DNA of 64,000 nucleotides from Granulibacter bethesdensis CGDNIH1 (GCF_000014285.2 NC_008343.2:310001-374000); one strand, 5' to 3'; positions 26,354 to 37,315 are shown, counted from the first letter of the stretch. Notes: generated from the sequence alone by a model not told the origin. Translations and numbers: made by a program.

Positions 26354-27439
26354 ATGAGTACAGCCCCTCTCGATATTGCCGATTTCACTTTCGATCTGCC
26401 GCCGGAGCGAATCGCCCATGAACCGGCGCGTCCGCGCGAATCCGCCCGTCTGCTGCATGTGCCGGCAGGGGAGGAGGGGGTCCATGATCATCATATCCGC
26501 GATCTGCCCGACCTGCTGAGGCCGGGCGATGTGCTGGTGGCCAATGATACGCGGGTGATCCCGGCGCAACTCACGGCATGGCGCGGACAGGCGCGGATCG
26601 GCCTGACGCTCAACCGGCCTCTGCCGGATGGAAGCTGGCATGTGCTGGCCCGCAATGCGCGTCGCCTGCGGGCCGGGGACAGGCTGCGCTTTACCGAGCA
26701 TGACACGCAGTCCACCCACACGCAGCCCACCGGCATGCTGGCGGCCGAGGTGGTGGCCCGTGACGAAGACGGGGGCGCCATCCTGCGTTTTGTCGCGGAG
26801 GATTTCGATGCGGCACTGGCGCAGTACGGGGCGCTGGCCTTGCCGCCTTATATCGATCGTCCGCAAGGGCCGACCGCTCAGGATGCAAAAGATTACCAGA
26901 CTGTCTTTGCCCGTCATCGCGGCGCGGTGGCGGCGCCGACGGCGGGGCTGCATTTTACTCCGGCCTTGCTGGACAGGCTGGCGGCAAAGGGGATCGAACG
27001 TGTCACGATCACCCTGCATGTCGGCGCCGGTACTTTCCTGCCGATGCGTGATGATACGATCGAGGCCCATCGTCTGCATGCAGAGCGCGGCGTTATCACG
27101 CCGGAGGCTGCCTCACGGATCAATGCGGCCAAACGGGTCATTGCGGTCGGCACCACCAGCTTGCGCCTGCTGGAAAGTGCGGCTGATGCTGCGGGGGGCG
27201 TACGTCCTTTTGATGCCGAGACCGATATTTTCATCAAGCCGGGCCACCGGTTCCGCACCGCGCATGCATTGCTGACGAATTTTCATCTGCCGCGTTCGAC
27301 CCTGTTCATGCTGGTCTGTGCCTTTGCCGGAACAGCGCGGATGCGGGCGGCCTATGCGTATGCCATCGCTGAGGCTTACCGTTTCTACTCCTACGGTGAT
27401 GCCTGTCTGATCGAGCGGGACTTGCGCGACAGGCATTAA
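26354..27439 (+). CDS. queA: S-adenosylmethionine:tRNA ribosyltransferase-isomerase
   Basis: Transfers and isomerises the ribose of SAM onto 7-aminomethyl-7-deazaguanine in tRNA, making epoxyqueuosine. The 361-residue protein begins MSTAPLDIADFTFDLPPERIAHEPA and shows the conserved blocks LVANDTRVIPAQL, AAPTAGLHFTPALLDRL, ITLHVGAGTFLPM and TNFHLPRSTLFMLVCAF. It is upstream of tgt by 12 bases and forms a queA-tgt-queF unit. The length and start match the family. Confidence 0.96.
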   Translation: MSTAPLDIADFTFDLPPERIAHEPARPRESARLLHVPAGEEGVHDHHIRDLPDLLRPGDVLVANDTRVIPAQLTAWRGQARIGLTLNRPLPDGSWHVLARNARRLRAGDRLRFTEHDTQSTHTQPTGMLAAEVVARDEDGGAILRFVAEDFDAALAQYGALALPPYIDRPQGPTAQDAKDYQTVFARHRGAVAAPTAGLHFTPALLDRLAAKGIERVTITLHVGAGTFLPMRDDTIEAHRLHAERGVITPEAASRINAAKRVIAVGTTSLRLLESAADAAGGVRPFDAETDIFIKPGHRFRTAHALLTNFHLPRSTLFMLVCAFAGTARMRAAYAYAIAEAYRFYSYGDACLIERDLRDRH

Positions 27440-29039
<1,600 letters not shown>

Positions 29040-29044
29040 ATCAC

Positions 29045-29836
29045 ATGGCTCTGTGGGTCCGTTTTGCGCGGGATGGGGAAACCGGTTTCGGAACGTTGGC
29101 GGATGGGGTGATCACGGCCCATACCGGCACGATGTTCGGCGACAATGCACCCTCTGGCGAGGTCGTTCCGCTGGAGACGGTGCGTCTGCTGGCACCCGTT
29201 ATGCCGCGTAAATTCATCGGGCTGTGGAACAATTTTCATGAGCTGGCGGCCAAGCTCGGCACCTCTGTTCCCGACCAGCCGCTCTGGTTCCTGAAATCGC
29301 CGGACAGCGTGGTTGGCCCGGATGCGGAGATCGTGCCGCCTGAATCCTATCAGGGGAAAGTGCTCTACGAAGGCGAGCTGGGTATTGTGATCGGGCAGGA
29401 CATCCATAACGGCGATGAAGCAGCCGCCGAGGCCGCGATTTTCGGCTATACAGCGGTGAATGATGTGACGGCGCTGGATATTCTCAATGCCGATCCGTCT
29501 TTTCCGCAATGGGCGAGGGCCAAAAGCTGCGACACGTTCGGACCGATCGGTCCCGCCATCGCCACCGGCTTCAACTGGCAGGAAGCGCGTATCCGCGTGG
29601 CCCTGAACGGGCGGGAACGCCAGAACTACCCGGCCAGCGACATGATTTTGTCTCCCGCCCGGATCGTCAGCTTGCTGTCGCGGGAAATGACGCTCCGTGC
29701 CGGAGATGTCATTGCCTGCGGCACCTCGGTGGGTGTGCTGCCGATGCGGCCCGGTATGGTGGTGGAGGTCACGATCGACGGGATCGGCACGCTGCGTAAT
29801 ACGGTCGCGCAAAAGGCCGATGCGGTTGCGGCCTGA
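29045..29836 (+). CDS. fumarylacetoacetate hydrolase family protein
   Basis: A 263-residue member of the FAH/2-hydroxyhepta-2,4-diene-1,7-dioate isomerase superfamily, metal-dependent enzymes acting on beta-keto acids. The metal-binding Glu pair is in YEGELGIVIGQ with Asp in GYTAVNDVTALDI; KSCDTFGPIGPAIATG is a further signature. GAGG lies 9 bases before the ATG, five bases after queF, so it rides on the que transcript. Substrate unknown (oxaloacetate decarboxylase or acylpyruvase are possible). Confidence 0.88.
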   Translation: MALWVRFARDGETGFGTLADGVITAHTGTMFGDNAPSGEVVPLETVRLLAPVMPRKFIGLWNNFHELAAKLGTSVPDQPLWFLKSPDSVVGPDAEIVPPESYQGKVLYEGELGIVIGQDIHNGDEAAAEAAIFGYTAVNDVTALDILNADPSFPQWARAKSCDTFGPIGPAIATGFNWQEARIRVALNGRERQNYPASDMILSPARIVSLLSREMTLRAGDVIACGTSVGVLPMRPGMVVEVTIDGIGTLRNTVAQKADAVAA

Positions 29837-29838
29837 CC

Positions 29839-30318
29839 ATGACGCAACCGGATCCTGCTCCCTCGGTCTGCTCTCCCGATGAATTTCATGCGTGGATCGA
29901 GGATGCGGTTCGTTTTGGGGATACGGATGCGCAGGGTCACGTCAACAACGTGACCTTCGCCCGTTACGCCGAGACAGGCTATGTGCCGTTCATGCGGGCG
30001 GCCGGGTTGCTGAGCGATCCGGGCCGCATGGCGGTTGCGGCCCGGATCGAGATAGATTTCCGCTCCGAGATTTTCTACCCGGCTGTCGTCCGGATCGGCA
30101 CCGCACTGGAACGGATCGGGCGCAGCAGTATCACGCTGCGGCAGGGGCTGTTTGTCGAGACGCTCTGCGTGGCAACTGTGCGGCTGGTTCTGGTGCTGAT
30201 CGACCGGAACACACGCCGCCCGGTCGTGGTGGATGATGCCCTCATTGCGCGGCTGAGGGCATTGTCCGAAGGTCTATCCGATCAGGAGGCGAGTTTGGCC
30301 GCCAGCCGGGCGACGTGA
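29839..30318 (+). CDS. acyl-CoA thioesterase (4HBT hot-dog family)
   Basis: A 159-residue hot-dog thioesterase. The catalytic Asp fits [20 protein letters not shown], a hallmark of the 4-hydroxybenzoyl-CoA/YbgC type, followed by the beta-strands [19 protein letters not shown]. It starts two bases after the FAH gene stop, so it is likely co-translated. Its last 37 bases overlap the 3' end of wrbA on the other strand. The physiological substrate is unknown. Confidence 0.88.
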   Translation: MTQPDPAPSVCSPDEFHAWIEDAVRFGDTDAQGHVNNVTFARYAETGYVPFMRAAGLLSDPGRMAVAARIEIDFRSEIFYPAVVRIGTALERIGRSSITLRQGLFVETLCVATVRLVLVLIDRNTRRPVVVDDALIARLRALSEGLSDQEASLAASRAT

Positions 30319-30881
30319 TCGCCGAGGAAGCGCGCACCATCCAGCTCATTGGTGCTCGGCTGACGTGACCCATCGCCGCCGGCGAGGGTGGAGGCCCCGT
30401 AAGGCGTACCGCCGGAGACTTCATCCAGTCTGATCTGTCCCTGAAAAGAATAGGGCAGGCCGGTAATCACCATGCCGTGATGAAGCAGATTGGTCAGCAG
30501 GGAGAATTGCGTGGTCTCCTGCCCGCCATGCTGGCTGGCGGTGGAGGTGAACGAAGCACCGAGCTTGCCGATCAGGGCGCCTTTGGCCCACAGACCGCCG
30601 GTCTGGTCCCAGAACTGAGCCATCTGGGATGGCAAGCGGCCAAACCTTGTCCCTGCACCGACGATGATGGCGTCATAATTCGGCAGTTCCTCCGTTCTGG
30701 CGATCGGGGCAGCCTGATCGAGCTTGAAATGATTGGCGCGGGCGACCTCTTCCGGTACCAGCTCGGCAACACGGCGGATATCGACCTCGGCCCCGGCGGC
30801 GCGGGCACCTTCGGCGACGGCTTCCGCCATGGTTTCGATATGTCCGTAGGTGGAGTAATAGAGAACCAGAACTTTGGCCAT
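30282..30881 (-). CDS. wrbA: NAD(P)H:quinone oxidoreductase WrbA
   Basis: Flavodoxin-like FMN enzyme that reduces quinones by two electrons, protecting against redox cycling. The 199 residues open with the FMN loop [14 protein letters not shown], contain [18 protein letters not shown] and end with [19 protein letters not shown], all WrbA signatures. It is divergent from a LysR-type regulator, a likely controller. It overlaps the thioesterase gene tail to tail. Confidence 0.96.
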   Translation of the reverse strand: MAKVLVLYYSTYGHIETMAEAVAEGARAAGAEVDIRRVAELVPEEVARANHFKLDQAAPIARTEELPNYDAIIVGAGTRFGRLPSQMAQFWDQTGGLWAKGALIGKLGASFTSTASQHGGQETTQFSLLTNLLHHGMVITGLPYSFQGQIRLDEVSGGTPYGASTLAGGDGSRQPSTNELDGARFLGDHVARLAAKLAS

Positions 30882-30986
30882 TCGTACGTTCCTTTGCTGT
30901 CAGATCGGCTTTCCGGCTTTAATGATCGGGCAGGCCGTAGAGTTCAGAAAGAGAAACAATGGAAATGCATCTTTTCCGGATCTGTG

Positions 30987-31913
30987 ATGCCGTTTCTTCC
31001 TGATCTTGAAGGCTGGGCGGTCTTTGCCCGTGTGGCCGATAGCGGTTCTTTCGCCGGTGCGGCGGAGGAGCTGGGCCTGTCCAGAGCCACCATCTCCAAG
31101 ATCATCGCCCGGCTGGAGGGGCGGATCGGCGCGGCGCTGTTCAACCGTACCTCCCGCCGCTTATCCCTGACCGAAGTCGGCCGCGCCTCTCTTGAGCGTG
31201 CTCTGAGCATGCTGGAGCAGGCACAGGGGCTGGAGGAAAACGCACGTTCTTCTTCTGCTGCGCCGCGTGGGCTGGTCAGGATCTCGGCCCCGGTCAGTTT
31301 TGGGCTGATGCATGTGAGACCACTGCTGCCCCAGCTTCTGGCCGAGCATCCGGGGATTGATATTGATTTACGGTTGGATGATGCGGTCGTTGATCTGGTC
31401 GCAGGGGGCTATGACATGGCGATCCGTATTGCGCAGATGCCGGATTCCGGTCTGCGGGTGCGCCGGATTGCCCGGATGCAGATGAAGATCGTGGCCGCGC
31501 CATCCTTGCTGGAACGTGTACGTCCAGAGCATCCTCGTGATCTGGATATGGCCCTGTGTCTTGGCTACGGTCACGGCACGATGGCCGGGCGTTGGCGTTT
31601 GCGCCGTGAAAGTACGGGCGAAGAAGCCTCTCTGCTGCCTGCGGGCCGTTTGCGCACCAATAACGGCGAAATCATGCTGGAGGCGGCACGGAGTGGTCAG
31701 GGATTTGCGCTGGCACCTGATTTTCTGATTTGGGATGATCTGACGGCAGGCACTCTGGTTCCGGTTCTGACGGACTGGTCACTGCCATTGCTGGAGCTGA
31801 ATATCGTTTTACCACCTTCGCTTTTGCGCCCGGCCCGTATTGCGGCTGTCGCCAGTTTCCTGACCGGGCAATTATCGAAATGCTGCTGGATTGTTCGTGA
31901 CAAAGCAGCCTGA
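30987..31913 (+). CDS. LysR-family transcriptional regulator
   Basis: A 308-residue LTTR. The N-terminal winged helix-turn-helix is DLEGWAVFARVADSGSFAGAA...LGLSRATISKIIARLEGRIG, followed by FNRTSRRLSLTEVG and a periplasmic-binding-like effector domain. The ATG at 30987 (MPFLPDLEG) is chosen at the helix-turn-helix; an in-frame GTG immediately precedes it. Divergence from wrbA with a 105-base shared promoter region suggests control of wrbA by a quinone or electrophile signal, which is inference. The 3' end runs close to queG. Confidence 0.92.
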   Translation: MPFLPDLEGWAVFARVADSGSFAGAAEELGLSRATISKIIARLEGRIGAALFNRTSRRLSLTEVGRASLERALSMLEQAQGLEENARSSSAAPRGLVRISAPVSFGLMHVRPLLPQLLAEHPGIDIDLRLDDAVVDLVAGGYDMAIRIAQMPDSGLRVRRIARMQMKIVAAPSLLERVRPEHPRDLDMALCLGYGHGTMAGRWRLRRESTGEEASLLPAGRLRTNNGEIMLEAARSGQGFALAPDFLIWDDLTAGTLVPVLTDWSLPLLELNIVLPPSLLRPARIAAVASFLTGQLSKCCWIVRDKAA

Positions 31914-31941
31914 CCCTCTGCAGTCAGCGTTGACGTTGAAG

Positions 31942-32991
31942 ATGCAGAAAAAAGCGAAACAGGATATCGCTGCCTATGCGCAGGAACTGGGCTTTGCCTC
32001 GGTCGGGTTTTCGCCTGCCACCCTGACGCAGACGGCGCAGGATGGACTGGCGGCATTTCTGGAGGCTGGTGGCCACGGCACCATGGGCTGGATGGCGGAG
32101 CGCAGTGATCAGCGTGCTGATCCCAAGATATTATGGCCTGAAACCGGAACGGTTATCGCGTTGGGGATGTCGTATGCGCCGGTGGAAAACCCGCTTGGCA
32201 ACCTTGATCAGCCTCAGATCGGCAATATCTCGGTTTATGCAAGAAACAGGGATTATCATGATATTATCAAGGGAAAATTAAAACAGATCGCGCAGAGGAT
32301 CGTTTCCCGGCATGGCGGTATGGTGAAGGTTTTCGTCGATACAGCACCGGTGATGGAAAAGCCGCTGGCGCGGCAGGCCGGATTGGGCTGGCAAGGCAAG
32401 CACAGCAATCTTGTCTCCCGTCAGCATGGATCATGGTTATTGCTGGGCGAGATTTTTACCACGCTGGTTCTGCCGCACGATGATCCACACCCGGATCGCT
32501 GCGGCACCTGCCGCCGTTGTCTGGATGCCTGTCCAACCGGTGCTTTTCCAGCGCCATATCGTCTGGATGCGACGCGATGTGTGTCGTACTACACGATCGA
32601 ATTTCATGGCCCGGTGCCGGAGCCATTCCGGCATGCCATGGGAAACCGTATTTATGGCTGTGACGATTGTCTGGCTGTATGCCCATGGAACCGCTTCGCT
32701 GTACAGGCTTCAGAGGCAAAGTTGAAAGCCCGTCCGGAACTGGTGGCACCTCGACTGGATCAGCTGGTGCAACTGGATGATACAAGTTTTCGTCTGCTGT
32801 TTTCGGGATCGCCCATCAAGCGTATCGGGCGGGATCGTTTTATCCGCAATGTATTATATGCGATCGGCAATAGCGGTGATTCGTCCCTGTTGCCAAAGGC
32901 GCAGGCACTGACCGACGATGCATCAGACATCGTTGCTGACGCCGCGCGTTGGGCTGTTGCCAGACTGGCAGAGGCACAGAGTCCATCATGA
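31942..32991 (+). CDS. queG: epoxyqueuosine reductase
   Basis: Cobalamin-dependent iron-sulfur enzyme performing the last step of queuosine synthesis in tRNA. Two ferredoxin-type cluster motifs are visible: CGTCRRCLDACPTGAF and CDDCLAVCPWNRF. GLGWQGKHSNLVSRQHGSW and KVFVDTAPVMEKPLA are family blocks, and the C-terminal HEAT-like tail is short. The ATG at 31942 leaves about ten residues before the conserved AQELGFASVGF and matches relatives; in-frame TTG/GTG codons at 31891/31897 are inside the LysR gene. It ends in ATGA overlap with the next gene. Confidence 0.95.
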   Translation: MQKKAKQDIAAYAQELGFASVGFSPATLTQTAQDGLAAFLEAGGHGTMGWMAERSDQRADPKILWPETGTVIALGMSYAPVENPLGNLDQPQIGNISVYARNRDYHDIIKGKLKQIAQRIVSRHGGMVKVFVDTAPVMEKPLARQAGLGWQGKHSNLVSRQHGSWLLLGEIFTTLVLPHDDPHPDRCGTCRRCLDACPTGAFPAPYRLDATRCVSYYTIEFHGPVPEPFRHAMGNRIYGCDDCLAVCPWNRFAVQASEAKLKARPELVAPRLDQLVQLDDTSFRLLFSGSPIKRIGRDRFIRNVLYAIGNSGDSSLLPKAQALTDDASDIVADAARWAVARLAEAQSPS

Positions 32992-33227
32992 GTCTGATCA
33001 AACGCAGCTTTTCCTTATCCGGTCATCGCACCAGCGTCGCGCTGGAACCGGAATTCTGGACGATGCTGACGAATATTGCTTCCGGTCAGTCGCAGACATT
33101 GGCGCAGTTGATTGCCATGGTCGATGCTTCCCGTAATCCGGATCGTCCTTTGGCTTCTGCATTGCGGGTGCTGGCTTTGGAAGCAGCGCTGAGGATGGCA
33201 GGCATCAAACAGGCAGAGCAGAGCTGA
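32988..33227 (+). CDS. ribbon-helix-helix domain protein
   Basis: A 79-residue protein, MSLIKRSFSLSGHRTSVALEPEFWTMLTNIA onwards in order, matching the RHH_4 type: a basic beta-strand (HRTSVALEPEFW) then two helices. Such proteins usually bind DNA as dimers; here no target is known. The ATG overlaps the queG stop (ATGA), so translation is coupled to a tRNA-modification enzyme. No toxin gene adjoins, so an antitoxin role is not supported. Confidence 0.8.
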   Translation: MSLIKRSFSLSGHRTSVALEPEFWTMLTNIASGQSQTLAQLIAMVDASRNPDRPLASALRVLALEAALRMAGIKQAEQS

Positions 33228-33306
33228 ATTGTCTGGTGCGTAGATTAAATATCAAGCCATCATCGTGATGATGATGCGATATGTTGCTGTTTGATGAACA
33301 GGATGA

Positions 33307-34116
33307 GTGACCGAAGTGCAGAATGATGCTTTTATTCCCTCTTCTATCCGAAGCGTCATTCAGGAACGCCTTGATCGGATCGTGGCGGAAAATCATGTGC
33401 GTATTCTGCTGGCCGTTGAGTCCGGCTCCCGCGCATGGGGGTTTCCTTCCCCTGACAGCGATTATGATGTGCGTTTCGTTTATGTCAGGAACAGGGATGA
33501 GTATCTGCGTCTGCACGCGCCTCGTGATGTGATTGAAACACCTCTGCTCGACGAAATTGACCTGAATGGCTGGGATATTCGCAAGGCGTTGGGATTGTTG
33601 CTGAAATCGAATGCTGTGATTGGTGAGTGGATGGTGTCTCCAATTCAGTATTGCACCGCGCATCCGGTGATCGAACGGTTGAACGATCTGGCCGGCAAGG
33701 TTCTGAACCGGCATCATCTGGCCTGGCACTATCACAGCATGGGCCGCAAATCAGCGGAACGCTGGTTGACGGGGGATGAGCCGGTACCGGTCAAGCGATA
33801 TTTTTACGCTCTGAGACCTGCCCTTGCTCTGCGCTATCTGCGGCTGCATGCGGGAAAGCGCCTGCCGATGCATGTCAGTGCCCTGATGGAAGCCTCCGAC
33901 TTATCGCGGTCTCTGCTGGAACAGATTAACACTCTGATCGCGGCGAAACGGCTTACCAACGAACAGACGAACGGCGCACGCTATCCTGAACTTGATGCGC
34001 TGATCAGGCAGGAACTCGCAATCCTACCGGAATCGGAGCAGACACGTCCGCCTATGCTGGATAGGCACCGCAGAGAGGCAGATCAGCTTTTTCTGGATCT
34101 GATCAATGCGTCATAA
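33307..34116 (+). CDS. RlaP/YcgL-type nucleotidyltransferase
   Basis: A 269-residue protein of the DNA polymerase beta-like superfamily. The signature GSRAWGFPSPDSDYDVRFVY supplies the GS and DxD motifs. The pattern resembles the RlaP family (predicted RNA-repair-associated nucleotidyltransferase, PF10127). The conserved helical part WHYHSMGRKSAERWL and KRYFYALRPALALRYL fits that family. A GTG start follows AGGATGA. No RNA ligase, RtcB or phage gene is nearby, so its substrate is unknown. Confidence 0.82.
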   Translation: MTEVQNDAFIPSSIRSVIQERLDRIVAENHVRILLAVESGSRAWGFPSPDSDYDVRFVYVRNRDEYLRLHAPRDVIETPLLDEIDLNGWDIRKALGLLLKSNAVIGEWMVSPIQYCTAHPVIERLNDLAGKVLNRHHLAWHYHSMGRKSAERWLTGDEPVPVKRYFYALRPALALRYLRLHAGKRLPMHVSALMEASDLSRSLLEQINTLIAAKRLTNEQTNGARYPELDALIRQELAILPESEQTRPPMLDRHRREADQLFLDLINAS

Positions 34117-34123
34117 GGGAGAC

Positions 34124-34930
34124 TTATGACTGAGTCTGGCGTGCCCTGAAAACGGAAGGATTTTCCCCGGCAACAGCGGCAAAGGCTTTTGCAAAGGCGC
34201 TGAGCGAGGCATAGCCGCATTCGGCAGCCACCATGGTAACTTGTTGGCCTTCCATCAGCAGACTCATGGCGTGCAGCATACGTGCCTGTGTCAGCCAAGC
34301 TTGCCAGCTTATGCCTGTTTCCCGCTGAAAACTGCGCCGGAAGCTGCGTTCCGACAAAGCTGCGGCGGCTATCGCTCCGGCCTGTGTGGCTTGTCCGGGT
34401 GCGGCCAGTGCGTAATCCATGGCGCGGGTCATGCGTGTACTGCGGGCACCGGGCAGAAACAGAGGCAATTCGTCCTCCAGCCATTCCCCGCAGAGCATTG
34501 CCAGAGACTGGAAAAAACAGCGTGCCAGAGGATCCTGTTCTGATGCGCCGACCGGCCAGCGCGTGGCGTAAAGGATCATTTCACGCATCAGCGGATTTGC
34601 ATGGAGAATACGAACCCGCCCTGCTCCAATCATCACACAGTCCGGTGAAAAATAGAGCGATACACTGTCCATATCCATGATCGTGGTGCGATGACGGATG
34701 TTGGCCGGTATCCACACCGCCTGCCCAAGCGGCAGGATATGCTGCCCGGCTTCGGTTTCAATCCGCATGGCCCCGGAGGCAGCGTAAATCAGTTGATGAT
34801 ACGGATGGGCGTGCCAGTCATAGGTGGTGTTGCGTGTATGGTCCCGGAACGCAAAACCCGTTCCGTATGGTTTGTCGATACCGTAACGGTGGAGAATATC
34901 GGCTGTTTCGTCCCGGGTCAGGAGCTTCAT
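34124..34930 (-). CDS. AraC-family transcriptional regulator
   Basis: A 268-residue regulator with an N-terminal cupin-like sensor (DWHAHPYHQLIYAASGAMRIET) and a C-terminal AraC double helix-turn-helix (ALSERSFRRSFQRETGISWQAW, then YASLSAFAKAFAAVAGENPSVF). It is divergent from the methyltransferase gene, separated by 118 bases, so that gene may be its target. The effector is unknown. Convergent with the RlaP-type gene, 8 bases apart. Confidence 0.92.
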   Translation of the reverse strand: MKLLTRDETADILHRYGIDKPYGTGFAFRDHTRNTTYDWHAHPYHQLIYAASGAMRIETEAGQHILPLGQAVWIPANIRHRTTIMDMDSVSLYFSPDCVMIGAGRVRILHANPLMREMILYATRWPVGASEQDPLARCFFQSLAMLCGEWLEDELPLFLPGARSTRMTRAMDYALAAPGQATQAGAIAAAALSERSFRRSFQRETGISWQAWLTQARMLHAMSLLMEGQQVTMVAAECGYASLSAFAKAFAAVAGENPSVFRARQTQS

Positions 34931-35048
34931 GGCGGCCCTTTCATGGTCGTGAGGTATGGCCGTTGCTCATTGATATTTGGCCTGCAAGCGTTAGCCGGTC
35001 AATGATGTCTTTGCCTATCTTTCCCGCCCCAGCAGGAGAGAGAGAGCC

Positions 35049-35834
35049 ATGATCCCCTCAGACACCAAACCCGACGAAACGCGGCAGAATCATGATCATG
35101 CGGTGATCGCACAATTTACGCGATGGGCCGGGACTTTTGCGGCATTACCCGTGCATGCGGAACACTCTGCCATGGTCCGTACGCTGGCCGCCTGTGCCCT
35201 GACCCCGGCTTCGCGTGTGCTGGATGTGGCCTGCGGCCCAGGCATTCTGGCATGCGCCATGGCAGAGCAGGCGCAGCATGTATCCGGGATTGATCTGACC
35301 GAGGCGATGATCGGACAGGCAAGGCGGCGGCAGAATGCAGCCGGTCTGCACAATCTGGAATGGCATGTCGGGCATGCCGGATCACTGCCGTTTGAGGATG
35401 GGTCTTTCGACTGTGTGACCACGCGCTACAGCCTGCATCACATGACCGATCCGGGGCGCATTCTGGCGGAAATGAAGCGGGTCTGTTGTGAAGGTGGCAG
35501 GGTGGTGGTGATCGATGCGACCCCTGCACCAGAAAGTCAGACTGCTTATGACAGGATGGAACGGATACGCGATCCGTCACATACCTCTGCTCTCACTTTG
35601 ATGCAGTTGCGGGAGGTCGGGCGGCAATGCGGCCTGATTGAACAATTGATTGACGGCTACCGTCTGGAAGCGAAACTGGAGGAGTTGGCCGATCCGGAGG
35701 CTATGCCCGCCCTGACGGAGATGTTCGAGGCAGATATCCGCTCCGGTGACGATCGCCTGGGTGTGCAGGCTTACCGTGCCGTCGATGGTCTGCGGCTGTT
35801 TTTCCCCATCTCGATTATCGCATGGCAGGTCTAA
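35049..35834 (+). CDS. class I SAM-dependent methyltransferase
   Basis: A 261-residue UbiE/Methyltransf_11-like enzyme. The SAM-binding motif I is VLDVACGPGILACAMA, followed by GIDLTEAMIGQARRR (acidic residue binding ribose), FEDGSFDCVTTRYSLHHM and GGRVVVIDATPA. A purine-rich AGGAGAGAGAG precedes the ATG. Substrate unknown. It is divergent from the AraC regulator and convergent with thiM. Confidence 0.9.
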   Translation: MIPSDTKPDETRQNHDHAVIAQFTRWAGTFAALPVHAEHSAMVRTLAACALTPASRVLDVACGPGILACAMAEQAQHVSGIDLTEAMIGQARRRQNAAGLHNLEWHVGHAGSLPFEDGSFDCVTTRYSLHHMTDPGRILAEMKRVCCEGGRVVVIDATPAPESQTAYDRMERIRDPSHTSALTLMQLREVGRQCGLIEQLIDGYRLEAKLEELADPEAMPALTEMFEADIRSGDDRLGVQAYRAVDGLRLFFPISIIAWQV

Positions 35835-35855
35835 AGGCCACGAGATAGGGAGTGA

Positions 35856-36680
35856 TCAGGGCAGAACCCAGCGTGCGGCATCACGCAGAATGGCACTGTC
35901 CAGTGCATACAACGCATCCAGAAATTCCACCTGCAACGATCCGGGGCCATCGGCGCGGATAGCGGCCAGTTCTCCGGCCAGACCGGTGGCGCATAATCCG
36001 GCACAGGCGGCAACCAGCGGGTCTGGCTCCACCGCCGCAAAAGCGCCGATCAGCGCAGTGGCGGTGCAGCCGAGACCGGTGACGCGGGTCATCATCGGGT
36101 GCCCGTTGGCGATGCCGATCAGGCGCGTGCCATCGGTCACGTAATCTGTGGCCCCCGTCACGGCCACCGCTCCGCCGGTGCGACGGGCGAGTATAGAAGC
36201 TGCCTCCAGCGCCGCTGTGGAGGAGACGAGGCTGTCTACGCCGCGCCCACCGCCGCCATCTCCGGCCAGGGCAATGATCTCCGAGGCATTGCCGCGCACA
36301 ATATGCGGCTTTGCCTCCAGCAGATCACGGGCCAGTTCGGTGCGATAACGCAGGGCACCGACCGCCACCGGATCAAGCACCACCGGCTTTCCGGCCTGGC
36401 GTGCAGCCGCCATGGCCAGCCTCATGGCAGCGGCACGGGGGGAGGACATGGTTCCGAGATTGATAACCAGACTGTCGGCCATGCGCGCAAAGGAGTCCAC
36501 TTCCTCCACCCCCTCAACCATGGCGGGCGAGGCTCCCAGTGCCAGCAATGCGTTGGCGGTGGTATTGGTCACCACCAGATTGGTGATGTTGTGCACCAGC
36601 GGCCGTTTTTCTCTCAGAAGAGTGAGCAGATAAATGGTCCGCTCTGTCAGCCAGGCGGCAGATAAAGGCTCTTCCGTCAT
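35856..36680 (-). CDS. thiM: hydroxyethylthiazole kinase
   Basis: Phosphorylates 4-methyl-5-(2-hydroxyethyl)thiazole in the thiamine salvage pathway. Of 274 residues, the conserved blocks are RPLVHNITNLVVTNTTANALLALGASPAM (in parts), LVINLGTMS, KPVVLDPVAVGA, PHIVRGNASEI and the catalytic GLGCTATALIGAF (Cys in place of the anion-hole neighbour). ATG 36680 follows GGAGGGAGCGC. No THI-box/TPP riboswitch is visible upstream. No other thi gene is nearby. Confidence 0.94.
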   Translation of the reverse strand: MTEEPLSAAWLTERTIYLLTLLREKRPLVHNITNLVVTNTTANALLALGASPAMVEGVEEVDSFARMADSLVINLGTMSSPRAAAMRLAMAAARQAGKPVVLDPVAVGALRYRTELARDLLEAKPHIVRGNASEIIALAGDGGGGRGVDSLVSSTAALEAASILARRTGGAVAVTGATDYVTDGTRLIGIANGHPMMTRVTGLGCTATALIGAFAAVEPDPLVAACAGLCATGLAGELAAIRADGPGSLQVEFLDALYALDSAILRDAARWVLP

Positions 36681-36841
36681 CGCATGCGCTCCCTCCGGGG
36701 CAACATATCCCCCGGCAGAAGAAGGGAAACCCGATCCCGGCTGGGACGTAAAGACCAGAGACGGTACCGCCATCGGTATGACGGTCCGAGATACGAAAAG
36801 CGCGCCAGTCCGCGCGCCTCGCAGGTCAAGGAGGATATCGT

Positions 36842-37315
36842 ATGGGCAATCATGATATAGACGCTGCAGTCACCGATCTGAAGGGTAAGGTGAAGGATGC
36901 TGCTGGAGGCTTGACCGGTGATACCGGGCTGCAGGCAGAAGGCAAGCTGGATCAGGGTATCAGCAAGGCAAAGCAGTTTGCGCACGATGCTACGGATGCG
37001 GTTCAGGACGGTGTCGAGCATCTGCGGGATAAAGCGAACAGCGCTGAAGAGCATGCACGCCGGCATGCAGAAACCGTGACTGCCCGGTTGCGTGATCTTG
37101 CCGAGACAGCGTGGGAAAAAGCTGCCGATGCGGGTGGCAAGGTTTATGAAACCGGTGTGCGTGGCGGGCAGAAACTCGGGGAAAGTCTTGAGCAGAAGCC
37201 GGTTCTCTCTGTCGCACTGGCGGGTGTGGTCGGGTATCTTGCGGCTTTCATGATCCATTCTCCCTCAAGCCCGCTGGCTCCGGAGCCTCCGCCGAAACGT
37301 CGTTGGCTGTTTTGA
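36842..37315 (+). CDS. CsbD-like stress protein with C-terminal membrane segment
   Basis: A 157-residue protein whose N-terminus is a CsbD domain (DLKGKVKDAAGGLTGDTGLQ, EGKLDQGISKAKQ), followed by a long helical, late-embryogenesis-like region and a transmembrane stretch (SVALAGVVGYLAAFMI) and Pro-rich end. Strong AAGGAGGA ribosome-binding site. CsbD proteins respond to general stress; the membrane-tethered layout suggests an ElaB/YqjD-like ribosome or membrane function, which is inference. Confidence 0.8.
   Translation: MGNHDIDAAVTDLKGKVKDAAGGLTGDTGLQAEGKLDQGISKAKQFAHDATDAVQDGVEHLRDKANSAEEHARRHAETVTARLRDLAETAWEKAADAGGKVYETGVRGGQKLGESLEQKPVLSVALAGVVGYLAAFMIHSPSSPLAPEPPPKRRWLF

Noticed and set aside
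32988-33227. Ribbon-helix-helix gene as an antitoxin of a toxin-antitoxin pair
   Set aside because: Neither neighbour (queG, RlaP-type nucleotidyltransferase) resembles a toxin of the RelE/ParE/VapC types; kept as a DNA-binding protein only.
36681-36841. Thiamine pyrophosphate riboswitch upstream of thiM
   Set aside because: The THI-box consensus (CUGAGA and the ACCUGAUCUGG-like part) is not present in this region.
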